The notes: generated from the sequence alone by a model not told the origin. A stretch of DNA of 64,000 bases from JAZKHE01 sp040385525 (GCA_040385525.1 JAZKHE010000006.1:186001-250000), one strand, 5' to 3'. Shown: positions 34,991 through 43,330, counted from the first letter of the stretch. Program-made: numbers and translations.

Positions 34991-35593
34991 TTATTTTACA
35001 AATTTTTTAAATGCGTAATAAATCGCTGCAAATCCAATCAACGAAAAGCATAAATAAATTACTGTTTTCCAGCGGTTACTCCACTGATTTTCTCTTTTGG
35101 TAATATCTACCATACGGTTGTTTGGTGCATTTGCACTTTGCTCTATTTTTATTAAACCTATGTTGTTTTTTAAAAAATCAATATCATCGTTTAATGTGCT
35201 TTGCAAAACTGTAGCGTAAAAATCTTCAGTAGAATCTGCTATTCTTTTTCTGTTTCTATCGCACAAATTTGCAATGAGTTTACCATCTATTTGCTTTAAA
35301 AAAAGTAACCACTCCTCTCCTTTTTCAAAAGACATAGAGCAAGACGAAGCACAATCGAATTCAAACTCTAAGGATTTTTGAATATTGTTACCACGATACA
35401 ATTCATTTATATAAAATATGGCTGAAGCATTTTTACCATCGCATTTTTCTATCAACTCAATTTTGCCTAATGCAATTACTTCAAATTTTCCGCACTCATT
35501 TTTAATTAATGCTTTTACTGGCGGACAATCGCAAGCCATAGCCTGATTGCCAAACAAAAGAACAAATGCTAAAAAAAGAAATTTATTAAACAT
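34991..35593 (-). CDS. Secreted, membrane-anchored TIMP/NTR-like protein
   Basis: A 200-residue protein with a signal peptide ending at QAMA and a mature N-terminus CDCPPVKALIKNEC. A CxCPP start with further cysteines (FDCASSCSMSFEKGEEWLLF) resembles bacterial tissue-inhibitor-of-metalloproteinase (NTR-like) domains. A C-terminal membrane helix (TVIYLCFSLIGFAAIYYAF) with a basic end follows. The assignment rests on pattern only. The ATG overlaps the hutH stop by 8 bases, so translation is coupled. Confidence 0.65.
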   Translation of the reverse strand: MFNKFLFLAFVLLFGNQAMACDCPPVKALIKNECGKFEVIALGKIELIEKCDGKNASAIFYINELYRGNNIQKSLEFEFDCASSCSMSFEKGEEWLLFLKQIDGKLIANLCDRNRKRIADSTEDFYATVLQSTLNDDIDFLKNNIGLIKIEQSANAPNNRMVDITKRENQWSNRWKTVIYLCFSLIGFAAIYYAFKKFVK

Positions 35594-37076
35594 GTTGTGC
35601 GTTTAAAAATTGAACTGATTTTTCAATTTCTGTATACATAATTTTGTCTTCTTTAACAAAGTCCACACTTTTTCTAAAATCAGTATGAAATTGTTCTAAA
35701 ACTGCTGAAGATTTTTTAGGGCGACGGAATTCTAATGCTTGTGTGGCATTAAACAATTCAATGGCAATTACTCTATACGAGTTTTCAATTACTTTGTAGC
35801 ATTTTGTAGCTGCATTTGCGCCCATACTTACGTGATCTTCTTGTCCGTTTGACGAAACAATGCTATCAATTGAAGCTGGCGTACACAATTGTTTATTTGC
35901 GCTAACAATAGATGCTGCGGTATATTGTGGAATCATAAAGCCAGAATTTAATCCTGGATTTGCAACTAAAAATGCAGGTAAACCACGTTGACCGGAAATT
36001 AATAAATACGTTCTACGTTCAGAAATATTAGCTAATTCGGCAACAGCAATGGCTAAAAAATCTAAGGCTAAAGCCAATGGTTGTCCGTGAAAATTACCAC
36101 CGGAAATAATTTCGTCGTGCTCTGGAAACACAGTTGGGTTATCGGTTACAGAGTTAATCTCTGTTAAAAAAACAGATTCGCAATAGTTAAAAGTATCTTT
36201 AGAAGCACCGTGAACTTGCGGAATACATCTAAATGAATATGGATCTTGAACGTGTGCTTTTTCTTGTTTTATAATTTCACTATCCTGCAACAATGTACGA
36301 AACGTTTTTGCTGTTTCTAATTGTCCTTTGTGCGGACGAATGGTGTGTATTGGTTCAAAAAACGGATTTATTCTTCCGTCAAAACCATCTAAACTCAAGG
36401 CTGCTACTTTATCGGCAAGTACACTTAATTTCTTAACTTTTAAAATGCACCAAGTTGCGTACGAACTCATAAATTGAGTTCCATTTAAAAGCGCTAAACC
36501 TTCTTTAGACTTAAGCTTTATTGCTTGCCAATTAAATTTTTTAGCAACAATTTCAGTAGCTACTTTTTTGCCTTCAAAATATACTTCGCCCATTCCTAAA
36601 AGTGGTAACGAAAGATGTGCTAAAGGAGCTAAATCGCCCGATGCACCTAATGAACCTTGCTGATAAACAACTGGAAAAACATTGTTATTAAAAAAATCTA
36701 CCAAACGCTCAACCGTTTGTAATTGCACCGCAGATTTTCCATACGCCAAACCTTGTATTTTAAGCAATAACATAATGCGCACAATTTCTTGTGGAACTTC
36801 GTCTCCCGTTCCGCATGCATGCGACATTACTAAATTTTGTTGCAATTGCTCTAAATCTTTATCATCAATTTGCGTATTGCACAAGGAGCCAAACCCAGTA
36901 TTTATACCGTAAATAGGCGTTTTTTGCGACAACATTTTATTGTCTAAATAAGTACGACAATCTTGTATTTGTTTTTTTACAGACTCAGCTAAAACAAGTT
37001 TTTTGTTGTTATTTAAAATGTCTGAAATAATTTCAAAAGTCAATTGTAAATTGGTGTCGATGGTAAAAGTGCTCAT
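35586..37076 (-). CDS. hutH: Histidine ammonia-lyase
   Basis: A 496-residue MIO-dependent ammonia-lyase that converts histidine to urocanate. The cofactor triad is Ala145-Ser146-Gly147 in GSLGASGDLAPLAHLSL. Ser85-His86 (NLVMSHACGTGD) is the pair typical of histidine-selective rather than tyrosine-selective enzymes. Other signatures are NGTQFMSS, GGNFHGQPLAL and NGQEDHVSMGANAA. No other hut genes are in the window. Its start overlaps the hisS stop (TAATG), an unusual pairing of histidine charging with histidine breakdown. Confidence 0.93.
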   Translation of the reverse strand: MSTFTIDTNLQLTFEIISDILNNNKKLVLAESVKKQIQDCRTYLDNKMLSQKTPIYGINTGFGSLCNTQIDDKDLEQLQQNLVMSHACGTGDEVPQEIVRIMLLLKIQGLAYGKSAVQLQTVERLVDFFNNNVFPVVYQQGSLGASGDLAPLAHLSLPLLGMGEVYFEGKKVATEIVAKKFNWQAIKLKSKEGLALLNGTQFMSSYATWCILKVKKLSVLADKVAALSLDGFDGRINPFFEPIHTIRPHKGQLETAKTFRTLLQDSEIIKQEKAHVQDPYSFRCIPQVHGASKDTFNYCESVFLTEINSVTDNPTVFPEHDEIISGGNFHGQPLALALDFLAIAVAELANISERRTYLLISGQRGLPAFLVANPGLNSGFMIPQYTAASIVSANKQLCTPASIDSIVSSNGQEDHVSMGANAATKCYKVIENSYRVIAIELFNATQALEFRRPKKSSAVLEQFHTDFRKSVDFVKEDKIMYTEIEKSVQFLNAQHV

Positions 37077-38512
37077 TATTTGTTTTTTAATTCTTCTATA
37101 ATGTTTTCTATTGTTCTAATTTCTTGAATTCCAGTAAGCATATTTTTAAAAGCCAATTGTCCGCTATTAATTTCCTCTTCACCTAACAATATCACATAAG
37201 GAATTTTGCGATCATCAGCATAAGTCATTTGTTTTTTCATTTTGGCTGCATCAGGATATAATTCGGCATTAATTCCAGCCTCTCTTAATTTTCTAACAAT
37301 GCCTAAACCAAAATCAGCTTCTTTTTCGCCAAAATTTACAATTAATACTTTTGTATTATCGAAATCAGTTGGAATATCAAAAAGTCCTTTATCTAACAAA
37401 ACATCGTAAATGCGGTCAATTCCAAACGAAATACCAACGCCACTCATGTTGTTTAAACCAAAAATCCCGGTTAAATCATCATAGCGACCTCCGCCGCAAA
37501 TGCTTCCCATTTCAGCATTTATAGCCTTTACTTCAAAAATTGCTCCAGTGTAATAATTTAAACCACGAGCCAAAGTTAAATCGAGCTCTATTTGTGCGGT
37601 TTTTAAGCCTAGTTTAGCAATTCTGTCAAAAATAAATTCTATTTCTTCAATACCTTTTAAACCAATTTCTGATGTTGTTAAATACGATTTTAAAAAAGTT
37701 AATTTAGCTCCTAAATCTCCTGAAAAAGTTAACAAAGGTTTTAGTTTTTCAATTGCTTCGGCACTTAAGTTTTTTTGTTGTAATTCTTCAATTACTTTAT
37801 CTAAACCAATTTTATCAAGCTTATCAATTGCAACAGTTATATCAATAATTTTATCGCTTGCGTTTAACACTTCTGCTAAGCCAGATAATATTTTACGATT
37901 ATTTATTTTAATACTTACAGGTAAATTTAATGTTGTAAAAACATCATCAATAATTAAACACAATTCAATTTCGTTTAGTAATGAATTGCTTCCAATTACA
38001 TCTGCATCGCACTGATAAAACTCTCGGTAACGACCTTTCTGAGGTCTATCTGCACGCCAAACAGGTTGAATTTGATAACGTTTAAAAGGAAATGTAATGT
38101 CGTTTTGGTGCATTACCACATAACGTGCAAAAGGCACGGTTAAATCGTAACGCAAACCTTTTTCAGAAATTAACATACTAAATTTCCCACTAGTTATATT
38201 CTCAATTTCTTTAACTAAGCTATTAGAAGAAGCAGTCATTCCTTTTTCTTTATAATGATCTGCAATCATCTTCAAATCATCGAACGATATTCCATTTAAA
38301 AAATCGCCGCTGTTTAATATTTTAAAAAGTAACTTATCTCCTTCTTCGCCATATTTACCAAGCAAAGTAGATAGGTTTTCCATTGCTGGAGTTTCTATAG
38401 GCAAATAGCCATAACGCTGGTAAATCGATTTAATAGAATTAAAAATATAATTACGACGCTGCATTTCGACAGGAGAAAAATCGCGCGTACCTTTTGGAAT
38501 TGATGGTTTCAC
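37076..38512 (-). CDS. hisS: Histidyl-tRNA synthetase
   Basis: A class II synthetase. N-terminal KGTRDFSPVEMQRRNYIF, motif 2 around FKRYQIQPVWRADRPQKGRY, the HisA region LARGLNYYTGAIFEV, motif 3 GICGGGRYDDL-like (here SICGGGRYDDLTG, SFGIDR), and the C-terminal anticodon-binding domain. An insert after motif 1 (LNGISFDDLKMIADHYKEKG) is usual for Bacteroidota HisS; total 478 residues. The start is GTG. hutH overlaps its stop by one base. Confidence 0.96.
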   Translation of the reverse strand: MKPSIPKGTRDFSPVEMQRRNYIFNSIKSIYQRYGYLPIETPAMENLSTLLGKYGEEGDKLLFKILNSGDFLNGISFDDLKMIADHYKEKGMTASSNSLVKEIENITSGKFSMLISEKGLRYDLTVPFARYVVMHQNDITFPFKRYQIQPVWRADRPQKGRYREFYQCDADVIGSNSLLNEIELCLIIDDVFTTLNLPVSIKINNRKILSGLAEVLNASDKIIDITVAIDKLDKIGLDKVIEELQQKNLSAEAIEKLKPLLTFSGDLGAKLTFLKSYLTTSEIGLKGIEEIEFIFDRIAKLGLKTAQIELDLTLARGLNYYTGAIFEVKAINAEMGSICGGGRYDDLTGIFGLNNMSGVGISFGIDRIYDVLLDKGLFDIPTDFDNTKVLIVNFGEKEADFGLGIVRKLREAGINAELYPDAAKMKKQMTYADDRKIPYVILLGEEEINSGQLAFKNMLTGIQEIRTIENIIEELKNK

Positions 38513-38555
38513 TAAAAATTTGAGTTTTATTTTAAAGCTCGAATTTACGTGTTTT

Positions 38556-39194
38556 TTAGGAATTAATTATGTTTTCTTTCATAGCATACAATACCAAACT
38601 TGCAGTGTTGTTTATACCTAATTTAGCAAAAATGTTTTTTTTGTGCGTAACAATAGTGTGCGACGATAAACTTAAAATGTCTGCAATTTGTTTGGTAGTA
38701 AAGCCTTCGGCTATTAAACGTATAATTTCTGCTTCACGATTTGATATTTTTACTGCTTGGCACGAAAAGTTTGACGAACTATTTGGATCGTTGTGCGCAA
38801 GTGATTCTAGTATTTTGCCACAAAAAAAGCGCTCTCCTTTTGATGTAGCATAAACAGCATCTATAATTTCTTGTTTATCACAATCTTTAAAAATATGTGA
38901 GTTTACGCCTTTTTCAATTATTCTTTTTATAGAATCGTTGTTTACTTCGTTCGTAATGCACATTAAGCGTGCTATGTTTTTGTAGCCAACAACTTTTTCT
39001 ATTTCATTTTCTTTAAATGTTGAGTAATCGATTACAATAACATCAACATCTTTTTTTAGCAAATAATCTTCTAATTCTGAACTGTTTTGTGCTTCGGCAA
39101 CAACTTTAACATCTACTAATTCTTCTAAAATAGACTTAATGCCTTGTCGGATAAGGAAATTGGAATCGGCAATAACTACTTTAATTTTAGACAT
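38556..39194 (-). CDS. NarL/FixJ-type response regulator
   Basis: A 212-residue two-domain regulator. The receiver domain (1-125) has an acidic pocket at D10 and the phosphorylation site D56 (VIVIDYS), with a Lys later in FKDCDK. The LuxR-type helix-turn-helix is at about 148-205 (ISNREAEIIRLIAEGFTTKQ, SSHTIVTHKKNIFAKLGI). No histidine kinase gene is next to it, so the signal is unknown. A -7 box lies 28 bases upstream. Confidence 0.92.
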   Translation of the reverse strand: MSKIKVVIADSNFLIRQGIKSILEELVDVKVVAEAQNSSELEDYLLKKDVDVIVIDYSTFKENEIEKVVGYKNIARLMCITNEVNNDSIKRIIEKGVNSHIFKDCDKQEIIDAVYATSKGERFFCGKILESLAHNDPNSSSNFSCQAVKISNREAEIIRLIAEGFTTKQIADILSLSSHTIVTHKKNIFAKLGINNTASLVLYAMKENIINS

Positions 39195-39222
39195 TCTTAT
39201 TTAGAAAGATTTTAAATAATAA

Positions 39223-39230
39223 CAAATGTA
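39223..39230 (-). promoter_or_regulatory. Candidate -7 box of the response regulator gene
   Basis: TACATTTG on the minus strand, 28 bases before the ATG at 39194. No -33 match with proper spacing was found. Confidence 0.4.
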
Positions 39231-39259
39231 AGGCATTTTATTAAATAAAAATAAAATAT

Positions 39260-40174
39260 TTATTCAACAGAATAAACGGTTCCTTCTTTTGCCAATAGCG
39301 TATTTGCAAACTCTTGTTGAGCTTCTTGTAACAGTGGATTCAAATCGCCATAACGTGCCGAATAATGACCAATAATTAACTGCTTTACATTTGCTTTTTG
39401 CGCCACCATGCCTGCTTCTTTACAAGTAGAATGATATGTTTCTGTAGCTCTTTCTTTTAAGTTGTGCATAAAAGTAGCTTCGTGATACAATAAATCAACA
39501 TTTTTAACTGCTTCTATTACACTTTGTAAATAAGTAGTATCTGAGCAAAACGCATACGAACGAAGATTTGCAGGTGGATGCGTTAAAAATGTATTTTCAA
39601 TTATTTTGCCATCTTCAGCAACAAAATTGGCTCCTTCCTTTATTTTTAAAATCTCGCTTGGTTTTATTTTATAGAAGGCAATTTTTTCTTTAATAACAGA
39701 AAGTAGTTTAGGCTTTTCTTTAAAAATAAAACCTGTGCAAGGCACTCTATGGTTCAAAACTATAGTTTCTACTGTTAAAACGTCGTCTTCAAAAATTAAT
39801 TCTGCGTTTAACGTATTAGTAAAATGATAAATTAATGGGTAACGCAAACGCGTATCGGAGTGTTTAAATTGCAGTTCTAAAATTTCTTTTAAAGCTTCAG
39901 GACAATGCAAATGCATTTCGGTTGTGCGCCCCAACAAATGCAAACTCGACAAAAAACCCATTAAGCCAAAATAATGATCGCCGTGCAAATGACTTATAAA
40001 AACATGACTAATTTTATTAAATTTTATTTTAAATTTTCGCAATTGCATTTGAGTTCCTTCGCCACAATCAATTAAAAAATGCCTGTCTTGTATAGTTAAA
40101 TACTGCGCAGTTGGATTTCTATCGATGGTTGGTGTAGCAGAACTACAGCCTAATATGGTAACTTGAAACGACAT
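39260..40174 (-). CDS. rnz: Ribonuclease Z
   Basis: The tRNA 3' processing endonuclease of the metallo-beta-lactamase family. The metal motif is SHLHGDH (61-67), with DCGEGTQMQL before it and the exosite-containing middle, CSDTTY, LYHEATF and the terminal GHYSARY. The ATG at 40174 was chosen because the in-frame ATG upstream (40192) lies inside a terminator hairpin and MSFQVTILGCSSATPT fits the family N-terminus. The product is 304 residues. Confidence 0.93.
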   Translation of the reverse strand: MSFQVTILGCSSATPTIDRNPTAQYLTIQDRHFLIDCGEGTQMQLRKFKIKFNKISHVFISHLHGDHYFGLMGFLSSLHLLGRTTEMHLHCPEALKEILELQFKHSDTRLRYPLIYHFTNTLNAELIFEDDVLTVETIVLNHRVPCTGFIFKEKPKLLSVIKEKIAFYKIKPSEILKIKEGANFVAEDGKIIENTFLTHPPANLRSYAFCSDTTYLQSVIEAVKNVDLLYHEATFMHNLKERATETYHSTCKEAGMVAQKANVKQLIIGHYSARYGDLNPLLQEAQQEFANTLLAKEGTVYSVE

Positions 40175-40176
40175 AT

Positions 40177-40202
40177 AAAAAAAATGCCGCACTTGGCGGC
40201 AA
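40177..40202 (-). terminator. Rho-independent terminator between the STAS gene and rnz
   Basis: On the minus strand TGCCGC, loop CAAGT, GCGGCA and a T run. It ends only a few bases before the rnz ATG, so rnz needs read-through or an initiation signal overlapping the terminator. Confidence 0.75.
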
Positions 40203-40222
40203 TTATAAAATAATAGTAAGTT

Positions 40223-40558
40223 TTATAAAGACGCTGCAGCTTCTTCTACAGAGTTTTTAATATTTAAAATTGAATCTAATTGAGAAATTGAAATTAATTT
40301 TTTAACCGATTCTTGAATGTTACAAATTACAAAATTACCATTTGCATTTTTACACAAACGATTTCCAACTAAAATTGCGCTTAAGCCAGATGAATCGCAG
40401 TAACGCGTTTCGGATAAATCTAAAATTATATTTTTTACACCGCCTGCATTTAATAAAACTAACTCCGATTTTAACTCAGGAGAAGCACTACTATCAAGCT
40501 TTTCGATAGTTAAATGTATTGTTGTATAATTATCAGTTTTTGTAATCTTAAATATCAT
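40223..40558 (-). CDS. STAS-domain anti-sigma-factor antagonist
   Basis: A 111-residue single STAS domain of the SpoIIAA/RsbV type. The phosphorylation loop reads CDSSGLSAIL with Ser57 at the regulatory position. Such proteins are switched by a serine kinase and a PP2C phosphatase in partner-switching cascades. No kinase is adjacent, but a SpoIIE-type phosphatase is encoded at 45134-46624. It has its own -7 box and ends at a terminator. Confidence 0.88.
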   Translation of the reverse strand: MIFKITKTDNYTTIHLTIEKLDSSASPELKSELVLLNAGGVKNIILDLSETRYCDSSGLSAILVGNRLCKNANGNFVICNIQESVKKLISISQLDSILNIKNSVEEAAASL

Positions 40559-40577
40559 AACATTAAAAGTTATTGTA

Positions 40578-40585
40578 CAAATATA
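40578..40585 (-). promoter_or_regulatory. Candidate -7 box of the STAS gene
   Basis: TATATTTG on the minus strand, 19 bases before the ATG, implying a leader of about 13 bases. Confidence 0.45.
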
Positions 40586-40613
40586 AAAAAATTGAATTAG
40601 CTATTCCTAATTG

Positions 40614-41549
40614 TTAGACAGATTGTTGCAATTTACTTGCTAAAAGGTATAAAACTGCCATACGAACTGCTACTCCATTTTCTACCTGATTAAGTATAAT
40701 TGATTGGTCGGAATCGGCAACATCAGACGAAATTTCAATTCCTCTGTTTATTGGCCCTGGGTGCATAATGGTTATTTTTTTTGATAAACTATCTAAAATT
40801 GTTTTAGTTAAACCAAATTGCATGGTGTATTCCCGCAAAGTTGGAAAATATTTTATATCCTGACGCTCTAACTGAATACGCAACATATTGGCTACATCGC
40901 ACCACTCCAAAGCTTTTTTAAGATTATGCTCAACTTTTACACCTAAAGTTGAAATGTATTTTGGAATTAAAGTAGTTGGCCCGCAAACCATTACCTCCGC
41001 TCCCATTTTTTGAAGGCAAAAAATATTTGATAAAGCAACGCGTGAGTGCAAAATATCGCCAACAATGGCTACTCTAACATCTTTTAAAGTGCCTAATTTT
41101 TCTTTTATTGAATAAGCATCTAACAAAGCTTGTGTTGGGTGTTCGTGCGCTCCATCACCCGCATTTACAATACTTGCTTTTACATGTTTTGATAAAAACA
41201 AAGCAGCTCCAGGATTTGGGTGACGCATAACAACCATATCCACTTTCATAGAAAGAATATTGTTGGTGGTGTCAATTAATGTTTCGCCTTTTGATACTGA
41301 GGAGCCAGAAGCTGAAAAGTTTACCACATCGGCAGATAAACGTTTTTCTGCCAACTCAAAAGATAGCTTTGTGCGGGTAGAATTTTCAAAAAAAAGATTG
41401 GCTATTGTTATGTCGCGTAATGAAGGAACCTTTTTAATTGGTCGATTAATTACGTCTTTAAAATTATCGGCTGTGTGCAGAATTAATTCAATATCAGCAC
41501 TTGTTAAATCTTTAATTCCTAATAAATGATTTACGCTAAGTGCACTCAT
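40614..41549 (-). CDS. pyrB: Aspartate carbamoyltransferase catalytic subunit
   Basis: Joins carbamoyl phosphate and aspartate in pyrimidine synthesis. The carbamoyl-phosphate loop is FFENSTRTKLSF (S57-T58-R59-T60). Also seen: HPNPGAALFL, GAHEHPTQALLDAY and the C-terminal HPGPINRGIEI. At 311 residues it is the bacterial single-catalytic-chain length; no pyrI follows. It lies 25 bases after pyrR on the same strand, forming a pyrRB operon. Confidence 0.97.
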   Translation of the reverse strand: MSALSVNHLLGIKDLTSADIELILHTADNFKDVINRPIKKVPSLRDITIANLFFENSTRTKLSFELAEKRLSADVVNFSASGSSVSKGETLIDTTNNILSMKVDMVVMRHPNPGAALFLSKHVKASIVNAGDGAHEHPTQALLDAYSIKEKLGTLKDVRVAIVGDILHSRVALSNIFCLQKMGAEVMVCGPTTLIPKYISTLGVKVEHNLKKALEWCDVANMLRIQLERQDIKYFPTLREYTMQFGLTKTILDSLSKKITIMHPGPINRGIEISSDVADSDQSIILNQVENGVAVRMAVLYLLASKLQQSV

Positions 41550-41574
41550 ATTTTGCAGTTTTTGTTTTATATTT

Positions 41575-42117
41575 CTACTTGTTAATTATAAAAACTTTGT
41601 CTTCTCCATCGGTTTCTTTCCATTCAACCTTTACTTTTTCTTCGTTTATGGTATCTACTACGCAACCTACATAATTGGGTTGAATTGGCAAATCGCGCTG
41701 AAAACGTCTATCTACCAACACTAAAAGTTCCACTTTTGAAGGGCGTCCGTATGCTAACATCGCATCTAAGCCAGAGCGAATGGTTCTTCCTGTAAAAAGC
41801 ACGTCATCAATTAAAACAACATTTTTTCCTTCTAAAGAAAAATCGATACTAGTTTTACTTGGTACCAAAGGCTTATCGTGGTGGCGAAAATCGTCGCGGA
41901 AAAAAGTTACGTCTAACTCACCATAAGTAATTACGTTATCTGTTTTTACAATTAAATCGAGTTGATTTTTTAATCTGCGGGCTAAAACAACACCTCTTGG
42001 CTGCATGCCGATAATTATTGTGTTTGAAAAATCGTTATGATTTTCGATAAGTTGATAGCAAAGACGTTGCAATGTTAAACTTAATTGTGATGAATTTAGT
42101 AACTCTCGCTGTTGCAT
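41575..42117 (-). CDS. pyrR: PyrR, uracil phosphoribosyltransferase/regulator homologue
   Basis: A 180-residue phosphoribosyltransferase-fold protein with the PRPP loop VVLIDDVLFTGRTIRSG (about 100-116) and MQPRGVVLARRL. In Gram-positives PyrR binds pyr mRNA to control attenuation and has weak UPRTase activity. The leader here appears to be only a few bases and the pyrR-pyrB gap is 25 bases, so there is no room for a classical attenuator; the regulatory role in this organism is open. Confidence 0.92.
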   Translation of the reverse strand: MQQRELLNSSQLSLTLQRLCYQLIENHNDFSNTIIIGMQPRGVVLARRLKNQLDLIVKTDNVITYGELDVTFFRDDFRHHDKPLVPSKTSIDFSLEGKNVVLIDDVLFTGRTIRSGLDAMLAYGRPSKVELLVLVDRRFQRDLPIQPNYVGCVVDTINEEKVKVEWKETDGEDKVFIINK

Positions 42118-42129
42118 AACTTATTTGTG

Positions 42130-42137
42130 CAAATATA
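42130..42137 (-). promoter_or_regulatory. Candidate -7 box of the pyrRB operon
   Basis: TATATTTG on the minus strand, 13 bases before the pyrR ATG, giving a leader of about six bases. Confidence 0.45.
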
Positions 42138-42303
42138 CAATTTTTAAAGATTTTTGCTTCATATTTCAAAATTTTACTATCTTTAGCTTGAAAATTCAAA
42201 TTAGATTAACATTATTAATTTCAGGATAATCTATTTAGTACATAAGCTCGTTTAAGATTAGCTAGTTTGATTTCATTTACCTAACCTAACTAATATCTAA
42301 AAA

Positions 42304-42831
42304 ATGAAAAAAACATTTATCGTATTATCTGCAATAGTCTTTTTTGCAGCTTGTTCTGAAAAGCCAACTACATTAACTGAAGTAAGTGTAAAAGGTAAAT
42401 ATTCAATTGTTCTTCCTGATTATTTAGAGAAAACGAATGAATTAGGAACTGAACCGTCTTTACAATATGTAAATCATAAAGACGAAGTATATGTTGTTGC
42501 TTATGACGAAAGTACTAAAGCACTTGCTGAAAGCGGATTAGACAATATTAAAAAATATTACGAAAGCGTTTTAGGGCACATTACCGAAGGAATGGAAAAT
42601 TATAAAGTTGGAACGCCATTGGACACAGTGATAAATGGAAAACAAGCTATGATTGCCAAAATTACTGGGCAATTTAAAGTTCATGACGAAATACACGATT
42701 GTTTTTATGAAATGGAAGTTATTCAAGATTCATTAAAATCAGTTAAAGTAATTACTTGGACGATGGATCATCACGAAGATAAATTTGGAGGAGATATGGA
42801 TAATACAATAAAGAGTATTAAGTTTTTATAG
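42304..42831 (+). CDS. Lipoprotein of unknown function
   Basis: A 175-residue protein with a lipobox (IVFFAACSEKP, Cys17). The mature part has an alternating beta/alpha pattern (KGKYSIVLPDYLEKTNELG, VYVVAYDES, KQAMIAKITGQF) that recalls PsbP/MOG1-like single domains found in bacterial lipoproteins. This fold suggestion is weak. It is monocistronic, divergent from pyrR and closed by a long hairpin. Confidence 0.7.
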   Translation: MKKTFIVLSAIVFFAACSEKPTTLTEVSVKGKYSIVLPDYLEKTNELGTEPSLQYVNHKDEVYVVAYDESTKALAESGLDNIKKYYESVLGHITEGMENYKVGTPLDTVINGKQAMIAKITGQFKVHDEIHDCFYEMEVIQDSLKSVKVITWTMDHHEDKFGGDMDNTIKSIKFL

Positions 42832-42846
42832 AAAAAAACTACAAAA

Positions 42847-42886
42847 ACAAATCCCTCATTAGTTAATTAATGAGGGATTTGTCATT
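42847..42886 (+). terminator. Hairpin terminator of the lipoprotein gene
   Basis: ACAAATCCCTCATTA and TAATGAGGGATTTGT form a perfect 15-bp stem with a 6-base loop, followed by CATTTTAT. The T run is weak but the stem is strong. Confidence 0.7.
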
Positions 42887-42928
42887 TTATATTGTTAAAG
42901 ATAAAAGTATGTAGGTTAAGTAAATCAT
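42887..42928 (-). pseudogene. Truncated 5' remnant of the GIY-YIG nuclease gene
   Basis: The minus strand reads MIYLTYILLSLTI then stop, matching the first 12 codons of the intact gene at 43040-43294 (MIYTTYILFSVT). The remnant lies downstream of a partial tRNA-Arg copy, exactly as the intact gene lies downstream of the true tRNA-Arg, so the whole arrangement has been duplicated. Confidence 0.7.
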
Positions 42929-42937
42929 CTAAAAAAG

Positions 42938-42975
42938 AAAACCCTCAGCCTGTATAAATATACCGTGAGGGTTTT
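42938..42975 (-). repeat. Duplicated terminator hairpin after the partial tRNA copy
   Basis: AAAACCCTCA and TGAGGGTTTT enclose 18 bases. It corresponds to the terminator of the real tRNA-Arg at 43296-43330 but with an expanded loop. Confidence 0.55.
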
Positions 42976-42992
42976 AAATTGGTTTGGCACCA

Positions 42993-43031
42993 GTGATTCC
43001 ATCCCGATTAAAATCGGGAGACCTACTGCTT
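42993..43031 (-). pseudogene. 3' half of tRNA-Arg with its T arm replaced by a hairpin
   Basis: Forward GTGATTCCA (42993-43001) and GACCTACTGCTT (43020-43031) are identical to the true tRNA-Arg gene (43331-43339 and 43357-43368). Between them the 17-base T arm is replaced by TCCCGATTAAAATCGGGA (43002-43019), an 18-base perfect hairpin. Homology ends in the anticodon loop. It cannot encode a working tRNA. Confidence 0.75.
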
Positions 43032-43039
43032 GATTTATT

Positions 43040-43294
43040 TTATTTATTATTTAATATTAACTTTTCAATTAAAACTCTACTTTTCCAGTTTTTAATTTCT
43101 TTTTCACGCTTCATGGCTTCTTGTTTTGTAGGAAATTGTTCTGAATATTTTAGCTCCCAATCTCCTAAACCACCAGTAAAACCTTTATGATTTGAATTGT
43201 GTTTTTTAATTCTTTCAACTACATCATCGCCAGTATAGCCAACGTAATATTTGTTTTTTGTAACAGAAAAAAGTATGTAAGTTGTGTAAATCAT
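43040..43294 (-). CDS. Stand-alone GIY-YIG (URI-domain) nuclease
   Basis: An 84-residue single GIY-YIG domain. The two sequence blocks are TYILFS (GIY position) and YYVGYT (YIG position). The catalytic Arg is in VERIKKHN and the Glu in TKQEAMKREKEIKNWKSR. These UvrC-N-terminal-like mini-nucleases are numerous in Bacteroidota, and their biological role is unknown. The gene lies 37 bases downstream of tRNA-Arg(TCT) on the same strand, and its 5' end is duplicated together with tRNA sequence at 42887-43031. Confidence 0.87.
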   Translation of the reverse strand: MIYTTYILFSVTKNKYYVGYTGDDVVERIKKHNSNHKGFTGGLGDWELKYSEQFPTKQEAMKREKEIKNWKSRVLIEKLILNNK

Positions 43295-43295
43295 C

Positions 43296-43330
43296 TAAAA
43301 AAAGAAAACCCTCACAGGCGGTGAGGGTTT
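43296..43330 (-). terminator. Terminator of the tRNA operon
   Basis: On the minus strand AAACCCTCAC, loop CGCCT, GTGAGGGTTT and a T-rich run just after tRNA-Arg. It overlaps the 5' region of the GIY-YIG gene. Confidence 0.75.

Noticed and set aside
35586..37076. Tyrosine ammonia-lyase as the identity of the hutH product
   Set aside because: The selectivity position reads Ser-His, typical of histidine enzymes, and no pigment genes are adjacent.
42887..42928. A 13-residue peptide gene
   Set aside because: It is the duplicated 5' end of the GIY-YIG gene, ending at the breakpoint of the duplication.
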